From positions 3,480,781-3,544,780 of the forward strand of contig NC_054559.1 of NCBI RefSeq assembly GCF_017654505.1: a DNA stretch of 64,000 nucleotides, read 5' to 3'. The stretch comes from Polyodon spathula (Eukaryota > Chordata > Actinopteri > Acipenseriformes > Polyodontidae). Shown piece after piece: positions 22,379 through 32,240 of this stretch (its first letter is position 1; each line of letters begins with the position of its first letter). The notes beneath the pieces were generated by a model. That model worked only from the letters and a program-made list of their open reading frames with translations, was not told the origin of the DNA and made no database searches. Made by a program: the position numbers and the translations under genes.

Positions 22379-22529
22379 TTTTTTTTTAATGAATTTTGCA
22401 CCCGCAGTATCCCTGGTCTGACACTTAAGAACATAAGAACATAAGAAAGTTTACAAACGAGAGGAGGCCATTCAGCCCATCTTGCTCGTTTGGTTGTTAG
22501 TAGCTTATTGATCCCAGAATCTCATCAAG

Positions 22530-25285
22530 CAGCTTCTTGAAGGATCCCAGGGTGTCAGCTTCAACAACATTACTGGGGAGTTGATTCCAGACCCTCACAA
22601 TTCTCTGTGTAAAAAAAGTGCCTCCTATTTTCTGTTCTGAATGCCCCTTTGTCTAAACTCCATTTGTGACCCCTGGTCCTTGTTTCCTTTTTTCAGGCTG
22701 AAAAAGTCCCTTGGGTCGACACTGTCAATACCTTTTAGAATTTTGAATGCTTGAATTAGGTCACCACGTAATCTTCTTTGTTCAAGACTGAACAGATTCA
22801 ATTCTTTTAGCCTGTCTGCATATGACATGCCTTTTAAGCCCGGAATAATTCTGGTCGCTCTTCTTTGCACTCTTTCTAGAGCAGCAATATCTTTTTTATA
22901 GCGAGGTGACCAGAACTGAACACAATATTCAAGATGAGGTCTTACTAGTGCATTGTACAGTTTTAACATTACTTCCCTTGATTTAAATTCAACACTTTTC
23001 ACAATGTATCCGAGCATCTTGTTAGCCTTTTTTATAGCTTCCCCACATTGTCTAGATGAAGACATTTCTGAGTCAACAAAAACTCCTAAAAAGGTCTTTT
23101 TCATAGATTCCTTCTCCAATTTCAGTATCTCCCATATGATATTTATAATGTACATTTTTATTTCCTGCATGCAGTACCTTACACTTTTCTCTATTAAATG
23201 TAATTTGCCATGTGTCTGCCCAGTTCTGAATCTTGTCTAGATCATTTTGAATGACATTTGCTGCTGCAACAGTGTTTGCCACTCCTCCTGCTTTTGTGTG
23301 GTCTGCAAATTTAACAAGTTTGCTTACTATACCAGAATCTAAATCATTAATGTAGATTAGGAATAGCAGAGGACCTAATACTGATCCCTGTGGTACACCA
23401 CTGGTTACCACACTCCATTCTGAGGTTTTTCCTCTAATCAGTACTTTCTGTTTTCTACATGTTAACCACTCCCTAATCCATGTACATGTGTTTCCTTGAA
23501 TCCCAACTGCGTTCAGTTTGAGAATTAATCTTTTGTGCGGGACTTTGTCAAAAGCTTTCTGGAAATCTAAATAAACCATGTCATATGCTTTGCAATTATC
23601 CATTATGGATGTTGCATCCTCAAAAAAATCAAGCAAGTTAGTTAGGCACGATCTCCCTTTCCTAAAACCATGCTGACTGTCTCCCAGGACCCTGTTACCA
23701 TATAGGTAATTTTCCATTTTGGATCTTATTATAGTTTCCATAAGTTTGCATATAATAGAAGTCAGGCTTACTGGTCTGTAGTTACCTGGTTCAGTTTTGT
23801 TTCCCTTTTTGTGGATCGGTATTACGTTTGCAATTTTCCAGTCTGTCGGTACCACCCCTGTGTCAAGAGACTGCTGCATGATCTTGGTTAGCGGTTTGTA
23901 AATTACTTCTTTCATTTCTTTGAGTACTACTGGGAGGATCTCATCCGGCCCAGGGGATTTGTTTATTTTAAGAGCTCCTAGTCCCTTTAACACTTCTGCC
24001 TCAGTTATGCTAAAGTTATTTAAAACTGGATAGGAACTGGATGACATGTGGGGCATGTTGTCAGTATCTTCCTTTGTAAAAACTTGTGAAAAGTAATCAT
24101 TTAATATATTTGCTATTTTTTTTTCTTCATCTACGATTTTGCCATTTGTATCTCTTAAACATTTAATCTCCTCTTTGAATGTTCTCTTGCTGTTGTAATA
24201 TTGGAAAAACATTTTGGAATTGGTTTTAGCTCCCTTAGCAATGTTTATTTCTATTTCTCTCTTGGCCTTTCTAACTTCCTTTTTGACTTGCGTTTGCAGT
24301 TCTGTGTACTCTTTCTGCGTACTTTCTTTTTGGTCCTTTTTTAATGCTCTGTAAAGTGCCTTTTTTCGCTGAATATTTTTTTTAATTGATCTATTAAACC
24401 ATTTTGGCAATTTAGTTTTACATTTAGATTTGTCTACTTTAGGGATATAATTGTTTTGCGCCTCTAGTACTACATTTTTGAAGAACAACCATCCTTCTTC
24501 TGTGGGTGTTTTCTCTATTTTACTCCAATCTACTTCTGTTAGTCTCTGTTTCATACCTTCATAGTTTGCTTTTCTAAAATTGTAAACCTTAGCTTTAGTC
24601 TTTACTTTTGGGGATTTAAAAAACACTTCAAATGAGACCATGTTGTGGTCTGAGTTTGCCAGTGGTTCTCTGACCTCTGTTTTAGTTATTCTATCTTCGT
24701 TATTTGAAAAGACTAAATCAAGGCATGCCTCCCCTCTAGTCGGTGCCTTGACAAATTGTGTTAGGGAGCAGTCATTTGTCATTTCCACCATTTCTATTTC
24801 ATCCTTCGTGCTCCCCACCGGGCTTTCCCATTTTATTTGGGGGAAGTTGAAATCCCCCATTAGTATGGCTTCTCCTTTGCTACACGCATTTCTAATGTCA
24901 TTGTATAACAGATTATTTTGCTCACCGTCTGAATCTGGTGGTCTATGGCATGCTCCTATTATTATGCCTTTTGAATTTTTGTCCGTTATTCTGACCTATA
25001 TTGATTCGGTTTTATTTTCTTTGTCCAGGTTTAACACCTGGGCTTCAAGACTCTTTATTATGTATAGCGTTACCCCTCCTCCTCTTCTGTCCTGCGTGTC
25101 TTTCCTATACAGTGTATACCCACAAGTATTATATTCATCCCCATCATTCTCAGACAACCAAGTTTCTGTAACACCTATCACATCATAATTACTTGTTAGT
25201 GCAGTAGCTTCAAGTTCTAGAATTTTGTTTCTGATACTTCTAGCATATAGATAAATACATTTAATGGTTGTCTTACCTGAGTTGT
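22530..25285 (-). pseudogene. CR1 ORF2 endonuclease-reverse transcriptase (copy II)
   Basis: The endonuclease shows VTETWL (Glu), MGDFNFPQ at 24860 (Asp-x-Asn) and ANSDHNMV (SDH) near 24650. RT blocks follow: NYRPVSLTSIICKLME, QHGFRKGRSC, motif A YLDFQKAFDKVPH, motif B SGVPQGSVLGPLLFLIYIND and motif C, which reads FADHT here but FADDT in copies III and IV. The second catalytic Asp is therefore lost. A TAG at 24996-24998 splits the endonuclease. A small insertion near 23090 shifts the frame before the C-terminus (23170-22625). Not functional. Confidence 0.9.
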
Positions 25286-25345
25286 TGTTCTTGTTTTGAT
25301 GCGGTCTCCCTTCTGTTTTTTTGTTGATTTCTCCCCCCTTCCTTT

Positions 25346-25518
25346 CTAGTTTAAATGCTTCTGAACCTGCTCGAGGATCTTTTCTCCAAGTAGACTGGTT
25401 CCCTTGTTACTTAAGTGCAGTCCGTCCCATCTGTACAGATAGTCCTCGTTGTAGAATGTGTTCCAATGATCAAGATAGGTGAAGCCTTCCCGTGTGCACC
25501 ACGTCTTCAGCCATGCGT
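25346..25518 (-). pseudogene. CR1 ORF1 esterase (SGNH) C-terminal end
   Basis: This short frame contains LYRWDGLHLSNKG, the Asp-x-x-His block V of SGNH/GDSL hydrolases, followed by LLGEKILEQVQKHLN. CR1 ORF1 proteins are known to carry an esterase domain. The matching N-terminal blocks (GDS and GTND) are visible in copy V at 50708-50890. The part of the frame upstream of about 25518 is flanking, non-LINE sequence. Confidence 0.8.
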
Positions 25519-25520
25519 GT

Positions 25521-26029
25521 TCTATAATATGCCAGCAAGCCAGCACAATAAAATGAAACACAGAGCAATGACTAATAACTAATATAATTTTTTTTTATAA
25601 AATAATTAATCATTATATATATAGTAGCAATCTCAGTTCCCGCAGGCAGGTGCATCACACAGGGCGAGGCAATGCACACACAGGCTGAGTGCTGCGTGAA
25701 CCCGGGACCTCTCGCACTGAAGCATAGAGCTGATACTGCTGTACAAAAGAGCCGGCTCCTCTCTGCTTCCAACAACAACAAACCCTTCCCCTTGTCACTG
25801 GTCTGGAGCAACAGCCAGTCCTGCCCCACGACCAATCACCAGCAGTTCCTGCGCTCCGTGCCCGTCGCCAATAGGCTGCTAGACCAATGCGAAACACAGC
25901 CCCTCCCATTCCAAGCGCTACTGTACTTTACTGTACTGTACAACAAAGTTCAAATAATGTGGGGGGGGGGTCTGCATCATCACCTTGGCCTTGCCGAGGG
26001 GCTGTGACTGTACTCGGCCGGAGGAGGTA
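25521..26029. other. Flank with possible tRNA-like SINE piece
   Basis: The minus strand at about 25765-25690 reads GGAGCCGGCTC...AGCAGTATCAGC...GGTCCCGGGTTCACGC, with spacing and a GGTTCNNNC-like B box reminiscent of a tRNA-derived head. The T-stem does not pair well, so this could be a SINE head or coincidence. The rest, including a G10 run at 25961, is unassigned. Confidence 0.35.
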
Positions 26030-26542
26030 GCAAAACCCCCACCAGAGCCAGAAAGTCTGCCTCCGAGTGACATGGCCAACTAGTCGATGGAGTGGGGGAC
26101 ACCGGAGGTTCTGGTGGGTCAGGGTCAGGTAAGTGGGAGATGGTGGAACCAGGTGTAGTTTGGACCCCGGCCCTGGTATGGGGCTAGCCGGTCCTGGTGC
26201 AGTACTACTCTTCGGCCCCTGGATGGCATTTGTACCCGGTAGATGACCTCACTAAGGCGCTCCAGTACCTCACATGGCCCTGTCTAGGTACTGTCGAGCT
26301 TCAGGCAGAGCCCTCTTCGACTCAGAGGATCGAAGACCCAGACCAAACCCAAAGTCATAGTGCTGCTTTTGGCCTAGTGGGGTTGTTTGAGTCTTGTGTA
26401 TTTGAGGTCGGCAGCACATGTCTGTGAATACACTAAACTCAAAGTTGTGTACTTGGTCGGAGTGTAGCTCCTGGGGGATCCCGAACCGGCTGAAGAACCC
26501 CCCACAAGAGCGCTTTGGCCATCGTTGCTGCCTCCTGGTCAT
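26030..26542 (-). pseudogene. Gypsy-type integrase fragment
   Basis: From 26542 down, the frame reads FFSRFGIPQELHSDQ with the second catalytic Asp of a retroviral-type integrase core, then IHKTQTTPL. A deletion then removes the segment with the catalytic Glu. The sequence resumes, after a frame change near 26270, with GPxEVLERLSEVIYRVQM-like and RVVLHQDRLAPYQG-like peptides, the C-terminal GPY/F-type module of gypsy integrases. This is a broken remnant; neighbouring pol sequence is absent. Confidence 0.75.
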
Positions 26543-27412
26543 AATCTCATAAATGCATCATTGTATTACAGATTTAATAAAAGTGCAAATGCAATGAAAG
26601 TGAAACTTAATGACTCTGCTTTTCAAAACAAATAATACAAATAATACTAAATCTAAGAACATGGCATATATACAGTTCTGGCAATATCTAAATCAGATTT
26701 GTAGATTTTACCCAAATGGAAATCAAAGTAGATGCTATAGAGGTGAAAGTAACTTAAATTTCTTACCGGTGCAGTGTTATTTTCAGGTATGTTTTAAAAA
26801 CTTCCACAAAGAAAGCAGGGAAGAACCATTCATATCCAGTCGCTATGCTGTTTTTGGTCTTTTACATAATTTTTTTAATTCAATTTATCATATTTTTCTA
26901 CCATTATGAAAGTAGTATGTGCATATTTATTATATGCAATACATTGGGTCTTGTAATATTTTTACTGTGCAAATTTGCAGTGGACTTCTCATTAATTGCA
27001 TTTTCTTTTTAGATAAATTAATTGTCTGTTCCCAATTTAAGTTTCCAAAAAAATATGCATAATTAATGGTAAATGTACCTCTTTTTGACAATAGGAAATG
27101 CCCATCAAATCGCAATTGATTGCACATATACAAAAATCTGACAGTGTACCACTTGCAATCTGACAGTGTATCACTTTCTGACATGGGTCAAGTTTTGGTA
27201 CATATACCACATTCTGATGGTGTACCACTTTCTAACATTACACCGGCTCTTTAACCCAGATCACAGCTTCTATCAAAATAAAAAACAACGTCCACAAACT
27301 GGAACTTGAAGCTTATCTATTAACTTCAGGTTAGATGATAAAGACAGACAAATCATTTGTGCATTTTTCCTGATTGATATCAGACAATGTTTGACAGGTA
27401 AACTGTTCTCCC
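26543..27412. repeat. Dispersed repeat X (uninterrupted copy)
   Basis: It aligns in order with 52459-55685 once that copy's insertions are removed. Shared blocks include AATCTCATAAATGCATCA, ACAATACATTGGGTCTTGTA, AAATGTACCTCTTTTTG, ACACTACACCGGCTCT-like, AACAACGTCCACAAACT and ATATCAGACAATGT. It has no clear coding potential, and its ends are not obvious inverted repeats. It could be an old unnamed transposon or a segmental duplication. Its importance is as an empty-site reference for the insertions in copy Y. Confidence 0.75.
27125..27245. repeat. Degenerate TCTGACAGTGTACCACTT repeats
   Basis: Four or five imperfect copies of a roughly 20-bp motif (TCTGA(C/T)(A/G)GTGTA(C/T)CACTT) lie within repeat X. 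The corresponding part of copy Y (54570-54660, 55130-55155) keeps three. Confidence 0.7.
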
Positions 27413-27968
27413 TAAAGCTAAATCGCATATGATGGCTAAATAGATATCTAATTCTTGCTTTTTGTCTGGAAAACATTTGCATATAATGCCTCGATATACT
27501 CTGGAAGTGATACTGAATTTGGCCAGTGTTAAACTTTCTAAATGCGTGGGTTGCTGTTTTTTTTAGAATAACTGACGAATCACCACAGTCGACCAAACGT
27601 TTATCGATTACACCGGATGCAGCAAGCAATATAGAAACAAGATTGATTTTTTTAGCTGCGGTGATTTGGCTTCTTAGTCGTGCATGGCATGGTGGCAGCT
27701 GGGGGGATGAAGGGGGATAGGGTAAAGACTGCATGAACTGAAGTTGTGAAGATGTAGACTGGGATGGTGTCCTTATTGGACTGGGGGACTTCCATTTGGA
27801 TGAATGTTGATGTAGGCTCATTTTCAATTGATTTAAGGTGGTTGCTGAAAGGACGGTGTAATTATTGTTGCTGGGGTCAGATTCTGTGGTGTCTGGTCTG
27901 TCTGGTGGGTAAGCCAGACAAGGATGTTTAGTTTTTAATTTTGGAGGTTCTTTTCCTTGGATTGGCAT
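27273..27968 (-). CDS. Unrecognised 231-codon ORF
   Basis: The frame runs from an ATG at 27968 to a stop at 27273. The N-terminal half is rich in Ser, Pro and Gln (for example SPSPIRTPSQSTSSQLQ). The C-terminal half is basic, with KKTATHAFRKFN and RQKARIRYLF. I recognise no domain, signal peptide or membrane segment. The last 45 codons overlap repeat X, which argues against an ordinary conserved gene. It is longer than most random ORFs here, so it may be an exon-like piece of an unknown element. I assign no function. Confidence 0.25.
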   Translation of the reverse strand: MPIQGKEPPKLKTKHPCLAYPPDRPDTTESDPSNNNYTVLSATTLNQLKMSLHQHSSKWKSPSPIRTPSQSTSSQLQFMQSLPYPPSSPQLPPCHARLRSQITAAKKINLVSILLAASGVIDKRLVDCGDSSVILKKTATHAFRKFNTGQIQYHFQSISRHYMQMFSRQKARIRYLFSHHMRFSFRENSLPVKHCLISIRKNAQMICLSLSSNLKLIDKLQVPVCGRCFLF

Positions 27969-28631
27969 TGCGTTCGGGAGGGAAAGATTTTGGAGCTGTC
28001 ATGGCAACTATCTCGGAGTCGTTGTTAACATTGAAAACTTTATTCTGGTAGAGCTGGAACAGGTTTGAATGGTTGAATTGTCTGGTTATTAACACTTAAT
28101 AAGCTTGATTTGATTGACAGATTAAAAGTGAGTTTCCTGCCTGAACAACCACTTTGCTTCATTTAACCTCCATTGTAAATAAAAACGTGATTTAATTTAA
28201 AGCCATAGAGACAGAAGCTGCAGCTGACATCTCCAGAGCCAAAGGAGGAAGATCCACTTCCATTTTGAGAGACAGAGTCCTGTATATACTGGAATAAAAG
28301 GAGGAGTTGAGGATACCACCTCCACCATAACCTCAACCACCACCCCTGCGTAACAGTGACCTATGTGTCACATCCCTCAAACCGGGTTCCCAGACACCTG
28401 ATCTTTATACCTAGACTGGTCGCTGGGTTAGTTTCCAGGCCTCGGCACCAGCATGCACAGTCGCTCGCCTGGTCTCCTCTTCAACTCTCCGTGGTAAATC
28501 AGACATCGCTGCACTGTCGCTGAGGCTCTCATCTCTGCCTGCTGTTGCACCTGCCCGGGTCACAGACCTGCACTCCTGACGCCCCATACAGTTTAGACAC
28601 GGAGAGAGAGACATGCCACAAGCAAACAAAA
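27969..28631. other. Unassigned sequence
   Basis: It is moderately GC-rich from about 28280 and includes CCACCACCCCTG and CCCAGACACCTGATCT-like strings. These weakly resemble 35650-35760, next to another LTR. It may be eroded LTR-element internal sequence. No ORF with recognisable homology. Confidence 0.35.
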
Positions 28632-29265
28632 TGTTAGGTTATGAATGTAATCCCGTTTCTCTGAAGGAGAAGACGACTGTGGCAGGAAATGGCTGAGCGG
28701 TGACGTCAGACCAGAAGAAGGACGAACAAAAAGGTTTCTGCAGCTTACGAACAGAAGACTTGGCGTGCGCCGTTTTATTTAGAACAAAAATAAATAAAAT
28801 GTTCATACAAAAATAAATACTGCTCACAGAGCACAAAAATAAAGAGATAAATCAAATCTCGAACACAGAATACAAATATAGGTCAGGCTGGGCGATCGAC
28901 TTCGCTGTTCCTATATCTTTAAAAATTCTCTCTCTTCTCTCTCCGCTCTCGTTCTGCCACTCAAACACCCCACGTGGAGTACAGAGAGCTGCAGGTATTT
29001 ATGCAGCAACAAATTAATCATTTGTTAATTCGGAAGATGGCCACCTTCTGCACAAGTTTTTTATGTGGATGGGGGCTTCCCATCCACGCTGCAAAACAGT
29101 ACAAAAACAATAACAAAACAAAACGCATGGCCATGTCATCATATATATATATATATAAATATAAAACAATAAATACACAAACACAAAACACAGTACAGGG
29201 GCGGAGGGGGAAACCCCGTTCTAAAAATAAACAACTAAACGTACAGGGCTTCTCGCCCTGTTACA
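28632..29265 (-). mobile_element. LTR, TGTAACAGGG family (3' LTR)
   Basis: In minus orientation it begins TGTAACAGGGCGAG at 29265 and ends CCTAACA at 28632, 634 bp. It carries TATA-like GCATAAATACC, then a polyadenylation signal in CTAAATAAAACGG and a GACGTCA site near the 3' end. CAGGGGGGAGAGTTA, a polypurine tract, precedes it in element sense (29280-29266). The 5' counterpart is the shortened copy at 30406-30631. Confidence 0.75.
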
Positions 29266-30405
29266 TAACTCTCCCCCCTGTGAAAAGCACACCTGGCCCC
29301 ACGGCCACCTCCCCTCTCATTCTCAAAGTCCTGGAACAGGGGTCTGGAGTAATCCATGGGGGTGACCATGGTGGCAGGTCCTCCTCTCCCCATGTCTTCC
29401 TGGCTGGTAGCTCCCTCTTCCAGGACTTCAGCCGAACTGTAGCAGGGGGAACTGGTCTCCTGAATCCCCCCCCACTTCTTCATGGCTGGAAGCTCCCCTT
29501 TGTGGGGCTCTGGCCACTGCACTTCCTGCCGTGAAAGTGCGCCTGGTGGAAGCTGGTCTCCTGACCTCCCCTCCCTTCTTTGTAGCCGGCAGCCCCCTTT
29601 TCTGAGGCACCGGTCCCGGTGCTTCCTGCGGTCCTGCAGGACTAGTAGCGGCTCCAGGCGGCGCAAGCCAGGCAGTGGCCCCAGGTGAAGCAGAGCTGCC
29701 AGCGACCCCAGGCGAAGCAGAGCCGGCAGCGACCCCAGGCGAAGCAGAGCCGTCAGTGACCCCAGGCGAAGCAGAGCCCTAAGCGACCCTAGGAGAAGCA
29801 GAGGAGAGACAGGAAACCCCAGGTGATGCGGAACCCTCAGCAACACCAAGCGAAGTGGGACCCTCAGCAACCCCAGGAGAAGCAGGACCCTTGGCAACCC
29901 TAGGGGCTAAAAGAGAGACACAAGCAGCCCCAGGCGATGCGGAACAACTAGCAGCCCCAGGTGATGCGGAGCAACAGGCAGCCCAAGGCGATGCAGAGCA
30001 CCAGGCAGCCCCAAGCAATGAGGACGTGGCATCCTTGGGTGGTGCGAGGCAGGCATCCTTGGGTGGTGCGAGGCAGGCATCCTTCGGTGGTCCCTTGGAA
30101 GGCAATGGCGGCAGTGGACCATTGGGAGGCGATGGTGGTAGAGGACCTTCGGGAGACGACAGCGGGAGGAGAGCCAGGCCTAGCTATGGTGCTGGGGTTG
30201 GCCCTCTTCGCAGCCACTGTGGCCGGTTGTTTCTCCCCCCTGCTCTCCTCAGCAACCTATGCAGGGGCTGCTGAGGTCCGGCAGCATCCTGCCCTGATCT
30301 CTCCAATGCTGAAGGGAGAGGCAGCTCCTGCTTCTCTCCCTCTAGTGGGGTTGGAGACAGAGGCAGCTCCTGTTGTTCTGCTCCTGGTGGTGGAGACTGA
30401 GGCAG
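29266..30405 (-). mobile_element. Internal region of the second Gag-like LTR element (shortened)
   Basis: It is homologous to 19671-20600: both have GTGCAAAGCACACATGGCC-like sequence next to the polypurine tract and the CCCAGGCGA(A/T)GC minisatellite. Minus-strand frames are Ala/Pro/Leu-rich (29897-29235, 30105-29779). A peptide PGAEQQELPLSP at about 30390 matches the Gag-like repeats of region 1. There is no zinc knuckle, protease, RT or integrase, so it is a deletion derivative. Confidence 0.65.
29660..30080. repeat. CCCAGGCGATGCGGAGCAA-type minisatellite (region 2)
   Basis: About 15 units of 24-30 bp built on GACCCCAGGCGAAGCAGAG and CATCCTTGGGTGGTGCGAGG. The right-hand units (30030-30090) are nearly perfect duplicates. 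The array is shared with 20330-20450. Open frames appear on both strands because unit lengths are mostly multiples of three. Confidence 0.85.
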
Positions 30406-30631
30406 CTGCAAAACAATACAAAAACAAAACACACGGCCACAGCGTTATATATATAAATATAAAACAATACATACACAAACACAAAACACAGTACAGGGGC
30501 GGAAAGGGAAACACGGTTCCAAAAATATAAAACAATACATACACAAACACAAAACACAGTACAGGGGCAGAGAGGGAAACCCCGTTCTAAAAATAAACAA
30601 CTAAATGTACAGGGCTGCTCGCCTTGTTACA
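30406..30631 (-). mobile_element. 5' LTR remnant, TGTAACAGGG family
   Basis: The minus strand begins TGTAACAAGGCGAG at 30631 and stops at GTTTTGCAG (30406), corresponding to about the first third of the LTR at 28632-29265. It contains a tandem duplication of about 78 bp (30470-30545 versus 30545-30620). Direct repetition of LTR sequence at both sides of 29266-30405 supports a single, damaged element. Confidence 0.7.
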
Positions 30632-30642
30632 ATGACTAACAA

Positions 30643-30978
30643 CTATACTTTTGGGATATGCCTGCCACAGGAGATCACTTTCTCTTTTGCATTGAACCCG
30701 CAAATGCGAGTGATGTCACATTGCAAGGTTTGTTGGTTGTCTTCTCTTTCAGGGAACTGGGGTGACATCTGTTCCCTTTCAATTTGAAGACGACCAACAA
30801 CAATACTTTTGGGAAAGTATATGCTGCGTAGCAAAACCATGTTTCCAACATCCCAAATACGCACACAGGCACTGTGGACTGACAGAGCCTGTAGCTCACA
30901 AGCCTGCTTAGTGGAGGCTAACAAAAGGGCTGTCTTCATAGAGAGATATTTAAGCTCTATGGGAATGTATAGGCTCAA
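30643..30978 (-). pseudogene. DIRS tyrosine recombinase fragment
   Basis: The 111-codon frame has LKYLSMKTALLLASTKQACELQALSV, matching the conserved helix of DIRS recombinases where the catalytic Arg region normally reads KRVSELQAL; here it reads QACELQAL. It continues VRIWDVGNMVLLRS and KSIV. The C-terminal His-x-x-Arg and Tyr region is absent. The enzyme would integrate circular cDNA; this fragment cannot. Confidence 0.75.
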
Positions 30979-31009
30979 ATATGTGTAGAATTGGGGAGGA
31001 AATCCTTTC

Positions 31010-31691
31010 TAGGATGACGTAACCACCGAGAGCCCTTCATGTCGCCACGAAATGAGTACCTGGGGACATCAAATCAATGGGGACATGGCATGCAGATATG
31101 GCTGTTAGGTACACTGTCAGTGTAGAGGGGATCTACCCTCCTCTAGCAGATTTTGCAGAAATTGTAAAATGATTGCTATATGGCAAAGATTGGGTCATGG
31201 CCATGCACCAATTTTGAAAATACCTCCACTTATAAAAGTACAACGGCCACAAAGAGAACTGTCACCTTCTCTCTCCGGACCTTCGCCAGGAAGGCCTGGA
31301 GCACTGATATTGGCGGGAATGTGTACAAGACCGTCCTAGGCCACTCGTGGGCTAGGGTGTCGATACCTAGTGGACCGCCGTAGCTAGAACCATAGTGGGC
31401 ATTGAGTCATCTCTGGTCTTCTCAAAACCTTGCCAAAAGCAGTCTACCGCCTGAGGGTGGAGTCGCCATTGTGAAGGGTGAGGACCCTCCATCGAGAGGA
31501 GGTCTGCCGCCCATATCACCACTCGAGGGAGATGAACAGCCTGGAGGGATAACAGGTTCCTTTTTGCCCAGGTAAAGAGCCAAAAGGCTATGCGGTGCAA
31601 CCCAGTGGACCGAAGTCCTCCCTGGAAATTGACATACTCTACTTATAGACATGTTGTCTATGCTGACAAGGACATGTCTCCTCTGGAGCAC
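31010..31691 (-). pseudogene. DIRS RNase H and connection region
   Basis: The frames 31691-31422 and 31600-31367 contain HVLVSIDNMSI (RNase H Asp block), ADLLSMEGPHPSQWRLHPQ and a WPRTVLYTFPP-like block read at about 31330. All are in the order known for DIRS pol proteins. Several frame changes are needed. The segment near 31130-31010 encodes the start of the recombinase arm (STLTVYLTAISACH). Confidence 0.7.
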
Positions 31692-31858
31692 TGGAAGAAA
31701 CTGCTGGAGAGCGAGGTGGACTGCTCACAGTTCCAGTGCATTTATGTGCAGGGCTGTCCAGCGACCTGACCAGGACCCGCGGACTCCCCTACCTGGAGAC
31801 CCAGCTGGAGACTCAAGTACTGTAAACTGTACTTTACACAGGTATTAATGGCATCGTC

Positions 31859-32240
31859 TCACCAAATCTCTCCACCACGATTGTGGTGTGGGCCACTGCT
31901 CCTTCCTGCGACTGGGAGAAGATCAACCAGTTGTCCTAATACCCTCATCCCTTGCAGCTGCAAGGGGACTAGGATGGCATCCATGCACTTTGAGAACATG
32001 CGGGGGTCTAAGGAGAGGCCAAATGGCAGCACGGAAAACTTGAAGTGGAGGTATTTCCTGTGCATGGAATGAATAGGGAAGTGAAAATACACGTCCTTTA
32101 AGTCCACAGATGTGACGGTGTGTGACCATTTGGAACCGCCTCTCCCTCAAGAGGTGTCTCAGGTCTAAGATGGGGTGAAGGCCACCTTTGGCACCAGAAA
32201 ATACCTTGAGTAGAACCCCTCCTCTCTTTTGGTTCAGTGG
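31859..32240 (-). pseudogene. DIRS reverse transcriptase fragment
   Basis: It contains VDLKDVYFHFPIHSMHRKYLHF (motif A with Asp) and FSVLPFGLSLDPRMFSKCMDA (motif B region). At the YxDD position it has QLVDLL, so the catalytic Asp pair is damaged. The upstream MRERRFQMVTHRH block is present in a second frame (32150). This is the palm of a DIRS RT, inactive. Confidence 0.8.

Larger units (their letters stand above)
19671..22425 (-). mobile_element. Internal region of a Gag-only, non-autonomous LTR element
   Basis: About 2.75 kb of GC-rich sequence between a likely primer-binding region and a polypurine tract. Near 22390-22421 the minus strand reads TGTCAGACCAGGGATAC, resembling the tRNA-Leu type primer site (TGTCAGNNGTGGGAT) of some gypsy elements. 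It encodes only Pro/Glu-rich Gag-like protein and large minisatellites. No protease, RT or integrase is visible. The CR1 element ending at 22426 sits where the 5' LTR should be. The 29266-30405 region is homologous but has another LTR. Confidence 0.6.
22426..25520 (-). mobile_element. CR1-like LINE, longest copy (copy II)
   Basis: The 3' octamer tail (AAGAACAT repeats) is at 22426-22450, and the 5' end is truncated within ORF1 near 25520. Reading down the minus strand there is an esterase-type ORF1 end (25518-25346), endonuclease (25181-24650) and RT (24500-22530). Sequence identity with copies I, III, IV and V is high by eye, so these are recent. It abuts the start of the Gag-only LTR element internal region at 22425. 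Confidence 0.9.

Noticed and set aside
25690..25765. A tRNA gene on the minus strand
   Set aside because: A B-box-like string is present, but the acceptor and T stems do not pair. At most it is a SINE head.
30400..30415. LTR remnant ending at TTTTGCAG as a retrotransposed splice junction
   Set aside because: In a spliced copy the acceptor bases would be removed with the intron. Here they remain, so simple recombination at a short match is more likely.
29235..30530. Overlapping long ORFs on both strands as real genes
   Set aside because: They arise from GC-rich minisatellites with units that are multiples of three; only the Gag-like reading in region 1 has a recognisable motif.
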